DNA of 64,000 bases from Methylibium sp965279545 (lineage in GTDB: Bacteria; Pseudomonadota; Gammaproteobacteria; Burkholderiales; Burkholderiaceae_C): NCBI RefSeq assembly GCF_965279545.1, contig NZ_OZ257250.1:4340001-4404000 (forward strand), in the 5' to 3' direction. Every line of letters begins with the position of its first letter. Position 1 is the stretch's first letter. The position numbers were made by a program, and so were the translations under genes. The notes beneath the pieces are model-generated. The model was not told the origin of the DNA. It was given only the letters and a program-made list of their open reading frames with translations, and did no database searches. This document shows positions 18,022 through 26,890 of the stretch, in pieces.

Positions 18022-18332
18022 TACGGAATTGCATTCAAGCGCATCCGATTGAAGCTGGGACCAGGGCGCGTTGCGGCCGTTCGTGTGCGTGAGGTTGCCG
18101 AGGTTCGAGGCGTCCGCCGGCCGGCCGCTTGCAGGTACCGCGCGTTGCTGGCGAGGACGCCGGGCGAACGGCTCCGCTCATGTCCCCCGGGGTCGGCCTG
18201 AAGGCCGACCCCTCCTCCTTAACTTCGCTACGCCGCTCACCCGACGCCCTCGCCAGCACTCGGCATTGCCCGCCTGCGAAGGTATTCAAGCTCTGACAAG
18301 CCGCGGTGGTGGCGGCGCCCTCGCCGCGGGCC
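18022..18332. other. Spacer between SUI1 gene and fliE (convergent ends)
   Basis: No gene is seen in these 311 bases, which separate two converging genes. The clearest structure is a perfect 10-bp stem with a TGAA loop at 18189-18212. A second, looser inverted repeat (CCGCGG...CCGCGG) lies near 18301-18329, before the fliE stop codon. Confidence 0.5.
18189..18212. terminator. Hairpin, possible bidirectional terminator
   Basis: GGGGTCGGCC-TGAA-GGCCGACCCC is a perfect 10-bp stem with a four-base loop, between the convergent SUI1 and fliE genes. It is followed by TCCTCCTT rather than a clean T run, so termination strength is uncertain. Confidence 0.5.
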
Positions 18333-18665
18333 TCACATCTGCATGTTCATGATGTCGGTGTAGGCCTGCACCAGCTTGTTGCGCACCTGCAGCGTCGCCT
18401 GGAAGCCGATCTGCGCCTTCTGCATCGCGACCATCGTCTCTTCGAGCGAGACCGACGAATTGCCGAGCTGAACCTGCTGCTGCAGTTCGGTGGCCTGGTT
18501 CTGCGAGGCGCTCACGGCCTTCAGTGCTTGGCTGAAGCTGGTCTGGAAACTGGCGGCTTCCGTGCCCTGCGTCTGTGTGGCCAGACGCACGCGCTCGGCC
18601 ACCTGCGGCATCCCGGCGCGGGCTGCGGCTTGGGCAAAGTCGAAGGGCTTGAGCTTCACGTCCAT
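18333..18665 (-). CDS. fliE: Flagellar hook-basal body complex protein
   Basis: A 110-residue FliE, the adaptor between the MS ring and the proximal rod. The C-terminal half has the conserved LGNSSVSLEETMVAMQKAQIGFQ and VRNKLVQAYTDIMNMQM, the rod-polymerisation helix that ends nearly all FliE proteins. It is transcribed away from fliFGHIJK, the usual layout in enteric and beta-proteobacterial flagellar clusters. The 183-base spacer with fliF must hold both promoters. Confidence 0.95.
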   Translation of the reverse strand: MDVKLKPFDFAQAAARAGMPQVAERVRLATQTQGTEAASFQTSFSQALKAVSASQNQATELQQQVQLGNSSVSLEETMVAMQKAQIGFQATLQVRNKLVQAYTDIMNMQM

Positions 18666-18747
18666 GGAAGCAGATCGTAGCCAGCTGCCGGCGCCACGAT
18701 GGTGGGAACTGGCCGGATTTGGCCGGCCTGTTCGCCGCTTTTCCGGC

Positions 18748-18774
18748 TCAAGGGTAACGAAACAATGCCGAGGC
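18748..18774 (+). promoter_or_regulatory. Weak sigma-28-like promoter before fliF
   Basis: TCAA-N15-GCCGAGGC lies 75 bases before the fliF start codon. The spacing matches the flagellar sigma-28 (FliA) consensus TAAA-N15-GCCGATAA, but the -10 agrees at only six of eight positions. fliF is usually an early gene not dependent on FliA, so this may be a secondary promoter or chance. Confidence 0.3.
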
Positions 18775-18848
18775 GCCGACGGGAATGGTCTCGTCGCGCC
18801 CCGATCCACGATCCAACACGGACACGCCGCGACGCCCGAACGAAGCCG

Positions 18849-20537
18849 ATGGACACCGCACTTGCCACCGTGAACACCCTGCCGCTCACCCCGGCGAACG
18901 CTGAAGGCTTCGGCGCGCGCCTCGCCGTCCTGCCGGCCGGCCGCAAGCTGACGCTGGGCCTGGGCCTCGCGGCGCTGGTCGGCATTGCGCTGGCGATGTC
19001 GATGTGGTCCTCGCAGGGCAACTACAAGGTCTTGTACGCCGGCCTGTCCGACAAGGACGGCGGCGCGATCCTGGCCCAGCTGTCGCAGATGAACGTGCCC
19101 TACAAGCATGCCGACGGCGGTGCCGCGATCCTGGTGCCGGCCGACCAGGTGCACGACGTGCGCCTGAAGCTCGCCTCCGCCGGCCTGCCCAAGGGCTCGA
19201 TCGTCGGCTTCGAGCTGATGGACAACGCCAAGTTCGGCCAGACGCAGTTCCAGGAGCGGCTGACCTTCCAGCGCGGGCTCGAAGGCGAGCTGACCCGCTC
19301 CATCGGCGCCCTGGCGGCGGTGCAGAGCGCGCGCGTGCACCTGGCGCTGCCCAACCAGAACGGCTTCTTCCGCGAGCAGCAGAAACCCAGCGCCTCGGTG
19401 CTGCTCACGCTGCACCCCGGCCGCACGCTGGACCGCACGCAGGTGGCTGGCATCGTGCACCTGGTGTCTTCCAGCGTGCCCGAAATGGACCCGAAGGCGG
19501 TGACCGTGCTCGACGCCACCGGCGCGCTGATCTCCGGCGCCGGCGACACCAACCCGGCCGGCGGCCTGGATGCACAGCAGCTGCAGTACGTGAGCCAGAT
19601 CGAGGGCAACTTCACGAAGCGCGTGTTCGACATCCTCGAGCCGGTGCTGGGCCGCGACAACCTGCGTGCCCAGGTCACCGCCGAGGTGGATTTCTCGCAG
19701 ACCGAGTCGACCTCCGAGGCCTATGCACCCAACCAGGGCCTGGGCCCGGACGGCAAGCCGACGTCGGCCACGCTGCGCAGCCAGCAGACCAGCGAGTCCA
19801 GCGGCGGCGGCGCCGCGCAGCCGGCCGGCGTGCCGGGTGCCACCAGCAACCAGCCGCCGGTGCCGGCGACCGCGCCGGTCACCGGCGCGGCCGCGCCGCT
19901 GCAGACCGCACAGGCCGGTGGCAGCGGCGGCAGCAGCCGGCGCGAAGCCACCGCCAACTACGAAGTCGACAAGACGGTACGCGTCACGCGCAACGCCACT
20001 GGCACGGTCAAGCGCCTGAATGCCGCGGTGGTGCTGAACCACCGCTCGGTCACCGACGCCAAGGGCAAGACGACCACGACGCCGATCTCGGCCGAGGAGA
20101 TGGAGAAGCTGACCGCGCTGGTCAAGGAGACCATCGGTTTCAATGCCGAGCGCGGCGACTCGGTGAAGCTGATCAACGCGCCCTTCAAGGTCGAGAAGCC
20201 GCCGGTCGAGGAGACGCTGCCGCTGTGGAAGCAGCCTGAGACGCAGGACCTGCTGCGCACGCTGGCGGTGCCGGCGGCGCTGACGCTGCTGGCGATGATC
20301 ATCGTGTTCGGCGCGGTGCGCCCGGCGCTGAAGGCCGCCCAGCCGGCCAAGCCGCAGCGCCAGCTCGACACCGTGGTCGACGACCCGCAGGCGCTGCCGA
20401 CGCCGGCCCGTGCCGCCCTGCCCGCGCTCGAGGCGCCGGCGGTGGACCTGCGACTGAACCAGGCGCGTGCACTCGCCAAGGACAACCCGGCGGCCATGGC
20501 CAACATCGTGCGCGGCTGGTCCGCCAAGGAGGCTTGA
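18849..20537 (+). CDS. fliF: Flagellar MS-ring protein
   Basis: A 562-residue FliF that forms the MS ring in the inner membrane. A first membrane helix lies at about residues 35-55 (LTLGLGLAALVGIALAMSMW). The YscJ/FliF ring-building domains follow: LYAGLSDKDGGAILAQL, GFELMDNAKFGQTQFQERLTFQR, ARVHLALP. The variable periplasmic loop is Ser/Gly/Ala-rich. After VRVTRNATGTVKRLNAAVVLN comes a second membrane helix (LAVPAALTLLAMIIVFGAV) and a short cytoplasmic tail that binds FliG. The ATG at 18849 is chosen by family length. It begins the fliFGHIJK run. Confidence 0.96.
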   Translation: MDTALATVNTLPLTPANAEGFGARLAVLPAGRKLTLGLGLAALVGIALAMSMWSSQGNYKVLYAGLSDKDGGAILAQLSQMNVPYKHADGGAAILVPADQVHDVRLKLASAGLPKGSIVGFELMDNAKFGQTQFQERLTFQRGLEGELTRSIGALAAVQSARVHLALPNQNGFFREQQKPSASVLLTLHPGRTLDRTQVAGIVHLVSSSVPEMDPKAVTVLDATGALISGAGDTNPAGGLDAQQLQYVSQIEGNFTKRVFDILEPVLGRDNLRAQVTAEVDFSQTESTSEAYAPNQGLGPDGKPTSATLRSQQTSESSGGGAAQPAGVPGATSNQPPVPATAPVTGAAAPLQTAQAGGSGGSSRREATANYEVDKTVRVTRNATGTVKRLNAAVVLNHRSVTDAKGKTTTTPISAEEMEKLTALVKETIGFNAERGDSVKLINAPFKVEKPPVEETLPLWKQPETQDLLRTLAVPAALTLLAMIIVFGAVRPALKAAQPAKPQRQLDTVVDDPQALPTPARAALPALEAPAVDLRLNQARALAKDNPAAMANIVRGWSAKEA

Positions 20538-20540
20538 GCT

Positions 20541-21536
20541 ATGGATGCCCAAGGACTCGAAGACGCCGCGATCCTGATGATGTCGATCGGCGAGGAGGAA
20601 GCGGCCGAGGTGTTCAAGCACCTGGCGCCCAAGGAGGTGCAGCGCCTCGGCGAGACCATCGCCAAGATGAAATCGGTGCCGCGCGAGCGCTTCGAGCAGG
20701 TGCTCGAGCGCTTCACGGGCGATGCCGCCGACACCAGCATGCTGGTGAGCGACACCGACGAGTACGTGAAATCGGTGCTGCGCAAGGCGCTCGGCGACGA
20801 CAAGGCCAACCTGCTGATCGACCGCATCCTGCAGGGCGGCGACGTCTCCGGCATCGAGAGCCTCAAGTGGATGGACCCGGCCTCGGTGGCCGAGTTGCTG
20901 CGCAACGAGCATCCGCAGATCGTCGCGGCGATCCTGGTCCACCTGGAGTTCGATCAGGCGTCCGAGGTGCTCAAGCAGTTCGGTGAGCGCCAGCGCAACG
21001 AGGTGATGGTGCGCGTGGCCACGCTCGACGGCATCCAGCCCAGCGCGCTGAAGGACCTGAACGAGGTGATGGGCAAGGTGCTGGCCGGCGGCGAGCGCAT
21101 GAAGAAGTCGATGATGGGCGGCGTCAAGCCGGCGGCCGAGATCATCAACATGATGGGCTCGGCCATCGAGACCTCGGTGCTCGACTACATCCGCGAGGCC
21201 GACAGCGACCTCGCGCAGAAGATCATGGACAACATGTTCACCTTCGACGATCTGCTCAAGATCGACGACCGCGGCATCCAGGCGCTGCTCAAGGAAGTGC
21301 AGACCGAGTCGCTGGTGGTGGCACTCAAGGGTGCGCCGCCCGAGCTGCGCGACCGCATCCTCTCGAACATGTCGACCCGCGCCGCGGAGGCGCTGCGCGA
21401 GGACCTCGAATCGCGCGGTCCGGTGCGCGTCTCCGAGGTCGAGGCCGAGCAGAAGGAATTGCTGAAGGTCGTTCGCCGCCTGGCCGACGAAGGCCAGATC
21501 GTGCTGGGTGGCGGTGGCGATGACCAGTTCCTTTGA
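20541..21536 (+). CDS. fliG: Flagellar motor switch protein FliG
   Basis: A 331-residue FliG, the C-ring protein that contacts FliF and the stator. The N-terminal domain opens with AAILMMSIGEEEAAEVFKHL. The middle domain holds the EHPQ motif (NEHPQIVAAIL). The C-terminal torque domain has MFTFDDLLKIDDRGIQALLKEV and NMSTRAAEALREDLES. It starts three bases after the fliF stop codon, so the two are probably coupled. Confidence 0.97.
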   Translation: MDAQGLEDAAILMMSIGEEEAAEVFKHLAPKEVQRLGETIAKMKSVPRERFEQVLERFTGDAADTSMLVSDTDEYVKSVLRKALGDDKANLLIDRILQGGDVSGIESLKWMDPASVAELLRNEHPQIVAAILVHLEFDQASEVLKQFGERQRNEVMVRVATLDGIQPSALKDLNEVMGKVLAGGERMKKSMMGGVKPAAEIINMMGSAIETSVLDYIREADSDLAQKIMDNMFTFDDLLKIDDRGIQALLKEVQTESLVVALKGAPPELRDRILSNMSTRAAEALREDLESRGPVRVSEVEAEQKELLKVVRRLADEGQIVLGGGGDDQFL

Positions 21537-22344
21537 GCGCAAGCTCGGCGCCCATCCGGCGCCCCGCGATCCCGGCACCCGCAGCCGCATGACCGATGCA
21601 CCCGGCGGCGGTGGCCCCCGTGCCTCGGCAGCGGAGAGCGCACCGAACGCCTATGCGCGCTTCATCCCGCGCGAGGAAGTGCGCAGCTTCGCCGCGTGGA
21701 CGCCCGGCAGCTTCGGGGCCACCTCGCAGAACACCGCAGCCGCCGCCGCGCCGCCGCTGACGCCCGAAGGGGTCGCGGCCCAGCTGCAGGCCGCACGCCA
21801 GAGCGGCTACCAGGACGGCTACCGCGACGGGCTGACCGCGCTCGAAGGTTTCAAGCAGAGCTACGCGCAGCAGGTGACGGGCCAGGCCGTGGCCGTGGCC
21901 CAGGCCTTCCGCGGCCAGCTCCAGCAACTCGAACAGGGTCTGGCCACGCAGCTCGCCGGCGTGGCGATCGCGCTGGCGCGCCAGGTGCTGCGCAGCGAGC
22001 TGACCACGCGCCCCGAGCTCGTGGCCGCCGTGGCCCAGGAAGCGCTGGCCGCGACGCTGGCCTCGGCCAAGCAGGTGGCGGTGCATGTGCATCCCGACGA
22101 CCATGCATTGCTGAGCCTGCATGCCGGCGAGGCGCTGGCCGCGCGCGGTGCGCGCCTGGTGCCCGACGCGGCGATGGCCCGCGGCGGCTGCGTCGTCGAC
22201 AGCGACGTCGGCATCATCGACGCCAGCGTCGAGGCGCGCTGGCGCCGTGCGATGGACGGCATGGGGCAGCGCGGCGCCCACGGCGTGGCGCCGCCGGCCG
22301 TCGACCCGGCCGCGACGCCCGACGCCAACGGGGAGGGCGCATGA
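21520..22344 (+). CDS. fliH: Flagellar assembly protein FliH
   Basis: A 274-residue FliH, which binds and regulates the export ATPase FliI. It has the typical FIPREEVRSFAAWTPGSF near residue 50. A Gly-repeat region follows (AARQSGYQDGYRDGL; GxxxG-like spacing), then the helix QLEQGLATQLAGVAIALARQVLRSEL and the C-terminal VHVHPDDHALL...GGCVVDSDVGIIDASVEARW. The ATG at 21520 overlaps fliG by 17 bases; the first 40 residues are poorly conserved, so ATG 21589 is an alternative. The stop overlaps the fliI start by four bases. Confidence 0.9.
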   Translation: MTSSFERKLGAHPAPRDPGTRSRMTDAPGGGGPRASAAESAPNAYARFIPREEVRSFAAWTPGSFGATSQNTAAAAAPPLTPEGVAAQLQAARQSGYQDGYRDGLTALEGFKQSYAQQVTGQAVAVAQAFRGQLQQLEQGLATQLAGVAIALARQVLRSELTTRPELVAAVAQEALAATLASAKQVAVHVHPDDHALLSLHAGEALAARGARLVPDAAMARGGCVVDSDVGIIDASVEARWRRAMDGMGQRGAHGVAPPAVDPAATPDANGEGA

Positions 22345-23810
22345 ACGCGCCCACCGAAGGCTGGCTGCCGGCCGCGCCGGTCGCCGGGCAGTCCGCTGCG
22401 GTGCCGGTGCTGCCGCCGGCCTGGCAACGCTACATGGACGATCTGAAGGCGCACGCCAGCGGCCCGGTGCCGCTGGAGGCACAGGGCACGCTGGTGCGCG
22501 TGGCCGGCCTGGTGCTCGAAGCCGCCGGCATCCGCGTGCCGGTCGGCTCGGTCTGCGAGGTGCGCATGGACGGTCAGCCGCCGGTGCTGGCCGAGGTGGT
22601 CGGCTTCGCGGCCGATCGCGCCTACCTGATGCCGACCGGTGAACTGCACGGCCTGGTCAGCGGCGCGCGGGTGGTGCCGCGCTCGACGCCGAACGTGCCG
22701 CCGGTGCTCGGCGAGATCAGTCATCCGTGGCGGCGCAGCGAAGACCGCACCCGCCACCTGCCGATCGGCGACGGCCTGATCGGCCGCGTGGTCGACTCGC
22801 ACGGCACGCCGCTCGACCGGCTCGGCCCGCTGGACACCAAGGCCGGCGCGGTGCGCAACGAGCCGCTGGTGCGCCGCCCGATCAACGCGATGGAGCGCGA
22901 CCCGGTGCGCGAGCCGCTCGACACCGGCGTGCGCGCGATCAACGCCATGCTCACCGTGGGGCGCGGCCAGCGCATCGGCCTGTTCGCCGGCTCCGGGGTC
23001 GGCAAGTCGGTGCTGCTGGGCATGATGGCGAAGTACACCGCCGCCGACGTGATCGTCGTCGGCCTGATCGGCGAGCGCGGGCGCGAGGTCAAGGAGTTCA
23101 TCGAGGACATCCTCGGCGAGGAGGGCCTCGAGCGCGCAGTGGTGGTCGCCGCGCCGGCCGACTCGCCGCCGCTCACCCGCATGCAGGGTGCCGCCTATGC
23201 GACCGCGATCGCCGAGCATTTCCGCGACCGCGGCCAGCACGTGCTGCTGCTGATGGACAGCCTGACCCGCTATGCGATGGCGCAGCGCGAGATCGCGCTG
23301 GCCATCGGCGAGCCGCCGGCCACCAAGGGCTACCCGCCGAGCTGCTTCGCCAAGCTGCCGCAGCTCGTGGAGCGCTCGGGCAACGGCCAGAACGGCTGCG
23401 GCTCGATCACCGCCTTCTACACCGTGCTCAGCGAGGGCGACGACCAGCAGGACCCGATCGCCGATGCGGCACGCGCCATCCTCGACGGCCACATCGTGCT
23501 GTCGCGCGACCTGGCCGAGAGCGGCCACTACCCGGCGATCGACATCGAGCGCTCGGCCTCGCGTGTGATGCACAACGTGGTTGCGCCCGAACACCTGCAG
23601 GCCGCACGCCGCCTGCGCCAGCTGTGGTCGCGGGTGCAGAAGGCGCGCGACCTGATCGCGCTCGGCGCCTATGCACCCGGCCACGACGGCGAACTCGACC
23701 TGGCCGTGCGCCAGCACGATGCGATGCGCGCCCTGCTCCAGCAGGACATGCACGAGGCCTCGTTGCTGGCCGACAGCGTGCGGCAGCTGCGCCAGCTGAC
23801 CGGTATCTGA
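22341..23810 (+). CDS. fliI: Flagellum-specific export ATPase
   Basis: A 489-residue FliI, the hexameric ATPase of the flagellar type III export apparatus, related to the F1 beta subunit. Walker A is FAGSGVGKS (near residue 216). GLIGERGREVKEF, LLLMDSLTRYA (Walker B) and PPATKGYPPSCFAKLPQLVERSG follow. The N-terminal 40 residues are the FliH-binding segment. It overlaps fliH by four bases (ATGA). Confidence 0.97.
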   Translation: MNAPTEGWLPAAPVAGQSAAVPVLPPAWQRYMDDLKAHASGPVPLEAQGTLVRVAGLVLEAAGIRVPVGSVCEVRMDGQPPVLAEVVGFAADRAYLMPTGELHGLVSGARVVPRSTPNVPPVLGEISHPWRRSEDRTRHLPIGDGLIGRVVDSHGTPLDRLGPLDTKAGAVRNEPLVRRPINAMERDPVREPLDTGVRAINAMLTVGRGQRIGLFAGSGVGKSVLLGMMAKYTAADVIVVGLIGERGREVKEFIEDILGEEGLERAVVVAAPADSPPLTRMQGAAYATAIAEHFRDRGQHVLLLMDSLTRYAMAQREIALAIGEPPATKGYPPSCFAKLPQLVERSGNGQNGCGSITAFYTVLSEGDDQQDPIADAARAILDGHIVLSRDLAESGHYPAIDIERSASRVMHNVVAPEHLQAARRLRQLWSRVQKARDLIALGAYAPGHDGELDLAVRQHDAMRALLQQDMHEASLLADSVRQLRQLTGI

Positions 23811-23835
23811 TTCCCCGTTTCCTTCGAAAGCCCGC

Positions 23836-24315
23836 ATGAGCTCTCTCCAGCCTCTCAACAGCCTGCTCGAACACACCACCGTGGCGCGCGACGCCGCCCT
23901 GGGCGCCCACCGCAGCGCGCTGGCCGCGGTCGCCGCCGCGCAGGCCCAGGCCGCGCAGCTGACCGAGTACCGCCAGGAGTACGCGCAGCGCTTCGGCACG
24001 CAGTTCCAGCGGGCCGGGGCGATCGAGCTGCTGCAGTGCTACCAGGGCTTCATGGGCCGCCTGGACGAGGCGGTCGCCCAGCAGCAGCGCCTGCTGGCGC
24101 AGGCCATCGAGCGCGGCGATGCGGCCAAGGCCGTGCTGCTGAGCGCCGAGCTGCGCGTGGCCTCGGTGCGCAAGCTGATCGAGCGCCGTGTCGCCGAAGG
24201 CGTGCGCACCCAGGATCGCAACGAACAGAAGGCCACCGACGAGCTGGCCTCGCGCGCCGCCTGGCAGCGCCTGGCCGGCGCCGCCCCCGGTGCGGTGGCG
24301 CTGGGCATGCTCTGA
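23836..24315 (+). CDS. fliJ: Flagellar FliJ family protein
   Basis: A 159-residue, almost wholly helical protein placed directly after fliI, as in other fli operons. FliJ is an antiparallel coiled coil resembling F1 gamma that helps FliI and cycles chaperones to FlhA. Visible features are the opening LNSLLEHTTVARDAALGAHR, AQLTEYRQEYAQRF and LIERRVAEGVRTQDRNEQKATDELA. The family diverges strongly in sequence, so position is part of the evidence. Confidence 0.88.
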   Translation: MSSLQPLNSLLEHTTVARDAALGAHRSALAAVAAAQAQAAQLTEYRQEYAQRFGTQFQRAGAIELLQCYQGFMGRLDEAVAQQQRLLAQAIERGDAAKAVLLSAELRVASVRKLIERRVAEGVRTQDRNEQKATDELASRAAWQRLAGAAPGAVALGML

Positions 24316-24349
24316 AATTCGAAGTTCACCGAACCGAACCGTCCCCACC

Positions 24350-25930
24350 ATGAACCTGTCCGTCCAGCAGCGCGGCGCAGCCGCCCCGAACGCCTTCAGC
24401 GTCGAGCCCACCGCTGAGCGCGGCGTGGCCGGTGCGGCGGCGTCGCCGTTCGCCGGCCTGCTCGGCGAGCAGCAGCGCCTGGTGGCGAGGCAGTCCCCCG
24501 ACGGCGGGGCGTTCGCCGCCCCGCCTTCGCCGTCCGCGGCGGCGAAGGCGAAGGCGCCCGAGCACCGTCCCGAGCCGCAGGCCAGGCGCCAGGACGGCGC
24601 TCACGCGCCCGAGAAGAATCGGCCGGCGCAGCCGCCGGCCAACAAGGACAGCGGCACGCGCGGCGTGCAGCCCCCGGCCAAGGCCGTGAGCGGCAAGCCC
24701 GGCAGCGAGTCGAAGCGCGCCGCCGCCGACGACGCCCGGGCCGCCGACGGCGTGGAGGCCGACAGTGCCGATCCCGGCGCGCGCGAACCGAGCGCCGATG
24801 CAGCGGCGCAACCCACGGCAACGGCGACGGCTGCCACGGCAGCAGCGGCGCCAGCGCCTGCGGACCCCGCGCCGCCCGATCCGAAGGCGATGCTCGACTG
24901 GCTCGCGCGCTGGGGCACGGCGTCCGCACCGCACGAGCCGGGCGACGCCGCCGCGGCCCAGGCGAGCGCTGCCGACGCCGGCGCAGCAGCCGGCGAAGTG
25001 GCGGCCGATGCGGCCACGGGGCGGGCCGACGCGCGCCCCGGGGTCGACCCGCGCACGGCCGCGAGTGCTCGTGGTGATGGTCAGGGCGCCGCACAAGCGA
25101 TCGCCGGCCAGAGCGCCGCACAAGCGGTCACAACGGACCGGCCGACGGGCATTGCGGCCGGGGCGACCGGTGACGTGCCGGGTCATGCTGCTGCCGCGGA
25201 CCTGCAGGACGCGCACGCGCTGCAGGCCGCCCAGACCGCTCGCGCAGACCACGCGGCCTACGCCGAGACGCATGCCGACGAGAAGGCCGCGGCCGCCGAG
25301 CGTTTGCAGACGACCGCCGCCGGCATGGCCGCGCCGGAGCCTCGCGCCGAGCTGCTGCTGGCCGCGATGGCGCCCGCCGAGCGGCGCAGTGCGCCGGTAT
25401 CCGGCAGTGCAGGTGCCGGTGAGCTGCCTGCGCTGCCCGTGGCCGGCATGACGGCGTCGCCGTCCCCGGCGCTGCACCTGCCGGGCGCTCCCGTGCCGCT
25501 GACGCTGGCGACGCCGGTCAACTCGCCCGACTTTTCCCAGGCGCTCGCCAGCCAGCTCACGACGCTCGCGCGTGACGGTGTGCACGCGGCCGAGCTGCAG
25601 CTCCATCCGGCCGACATGGGTCCGATCGCGGTGCAGATCGTGATCGACGGCGCGCAGGCGCAGATCGATTTCACCGCAGCCCATGCCGGCACGCGCCAGG
25701 CGCTGGAAACCAGCCTGCCGGCACTGGCCGCCGCCTTGAACGGCGCCGGCCTGACGCTGAGCGGTGGCGGCGTGTTCGAGCAGCGCTCCGGCGCTCGCGA
25801 GGGCCCGGCCGAAGACGAGCGCCGCGGCGCCCGGGGCGAGCCCGGGGGAACCGTCGGTGGCGCCGGGGCTGCCGGTGCCGCGACCGTGAACCGGCGCGCG
25901 ACCCGCGGCCTGCTCGATCTCTACGCGTAG
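24350..25930 (+). CDS. fliK: Flagellar hook-length control protein
   Basis: A 526-residue FliK. Residues 1-370 are Ala/Pro-rich low-complexity sequence, as expected of the secreted ruler part. The conserved C-terminal Flg_hook domain starts near residue 385: FSQALASQLTTLARDGVHAAELQLHPADMGPIAVQIVIDG, then FTAAHAGTRQALETSLPALAAALNGAGLTL. It sets hook length and switches export specificity. The ATG at 24350 follows fliJ by 34 bases and ends the first operon. Confidence 0.93.
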   Translation: MNLSVQQRGAAAPNAFSVEPTAERGVAGAAASPFAGLLGEQQRLVARQSPDGGAFAAPPSPSAAAKAKAPEHRPEPQARRQDGAHAPEKNRPAQPPANKDSGTRGVQPPAKAVSGKPGSESKRAAADDARAADGVEADSADPGAREPSADAAAQPTATATAATAAAAPAPADPAPPDPKAMLDWLARWGTASAPHEPGDAAAAQASAADAGAAAGEVAADAATGRADARPGVDPRTAASARGDGQGAAQAIAGQSAAQAVTTDRPTGIAAGATGDVPGHAAAADLQDAHALQAAQTARADHAAYAETHADEKAAAAERLQTTAAGMAAPEPRAELLLAAMAPAERRSAPVSGSAGAGELPALPVAGMTASPSPALHLPGAPVPLTLATPVNSPDFSQALASQLTTLARDGVHAAELQLHPADMGPIAVQIVIDGAQAQIDFTAAHAGTRQALETSLPALAAALNGAGLTLSGGGVFEQRSGAREGPAEDERRGARGEPGGTVGGAGAAGAATVNRRATRGLLDLYA

Positions 25931-26097
25931 CGTCGCGCGGGTGAGCGCGGCGGGCCCCCGAGTGCGGGTCGCCGGTAAGGGCCGGTTTCGCCCCCCTTAT
26001 TGCCGCTTCGTCGAGGGGGGGCGGCTCGAATAATCCTTTCCATACCCTGCGTGCGGCGGCGTCCGCCCCGTGCGCGCACCTGGCAAGGAGTTTCCCG

Positions 26098-26724
26098 ATG
26101 TCTGCAGCCGCGGTCGATGCCGTCGAAGTGCCGAACAAGGCCAAGCGCAAGCTTCCGAAGAAGCTCGTCCTGATCGTCGCCGCCGTGGTCCTGCTGCTGG
26201 CGGCCGGGGGCGGCGCCGCGCTCTACCTGATGAAGAAGAAGGCCGCGGAGGCTGCCGCGGCCGAAGAGGGCGACGACTCCGAGGAGCTCGTGCATGCCTC
26301 GGCGAAGAAGGACCACAAGGCGCCGCCGAACTTCCTGCCGCTCGACGCTTTCGTCGTGAACCTGGCCGACCGCGACCAGGAGCGCTTCGCCCAGATCGGC
26401 GTCACGCTGCAGATCGACGACCCCAAGGTGGCCGAGGAGCTCAAGCTGTACATGCCGGCGATCCGCAACGGCGTGCTGATGATCCTGTCGCACAAGACCT
26501 CCGCCGAACTGCTCGAACGCTCCGGCAAGGAGAAGCTCGCGGCGGAAATCATGCGCGAGTCGGTGCGCCCGCTGGGCATCGAGATCGAGGCCGAGGACGA
26601 GCCCGCCTCCGCGCCCGCGGCGGCGGATGCCGAAGCCCCGCCGGTCAAGAAGAAGCGCAAGAAGGCGCCGGCCGAGCACAACCCGGTCGAGCACGTGCAT
26701 TTCTCCAGCTTCATCATCCAATGA
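26098..26724 (+). CDS. fliL: Flagellar basal body-associated protein FliL
   Basis: A 208-residue FliL, a single-pass inner-membrane protein around the stator. It has a Lys-rich N-terminus and a membrane helix at about residues 23-46 (LVLIVAAVVLLLAAGGGAALYLM). The periplasmic domain carries FLPLDAFVVNLADRDQERFAQIGVTLQIDD. The C-terminus is longer than usual: a Glu/Ala/Lys-rich stretch (VKKKRKKAPAEHNPVEHVHFSSFIIQ) still ends with the conserved V..V.F..F.IQ. AAGGAG at good spacing supports the start. It opens the fliLMNOPQR run. Confidence 0.94.
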   Translation: MSAAAVDAVEVPNKAKRKLPKKLVLIVAAVVLLLAAGGGAALYLMKKKAAEAAAAEEGDDSEELVHASAKKDHKAPPNFLPLDAFVVNLADRDQERFAQIGVTLQIDDPKVAEELKLYMPAIRNGVLMILSHKTSAELLERSGKEKLAAEIMRESVRPLGIEIEAEDEPASAPAAADAEAPPVKKKRKKAPAEHNPVEHVHFSSFIIQ

Positions 26725-26730
26725 CGCACC

Positions 26731-26752
26731 CCCCCGTTGCGGCTGCGCCGCT
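26731..26752. repeat. 22-base repeat copy 1, directly after the fliL stop codon
   Basis: A 22-base segment (CCCCCGTTGCGG...GCCGCT) identical to 28684-28705. Upstream both copies also share ATGACG, which includes the stop codon of the preceding gene. The fliL-fliM spacer continues with further GC-rich inverted repeats up to about 26815. This looks like a dispersed intergenic repeat of the genome. Confidence 0.7.
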
Positions 26753-26890
26753 CCCCCGTGGCACCGAAGGGGCCACTGCGTGGCCCTCGGGGGCGCCGCT
26801 GGCGGACCGGCCGAGCCGGATCCGCGGCGTCTGCTTGCCTGTGACCGTTGACAAGGCGTCATCGGCGCGTCTTGCCGGGAGCCGCTGAAA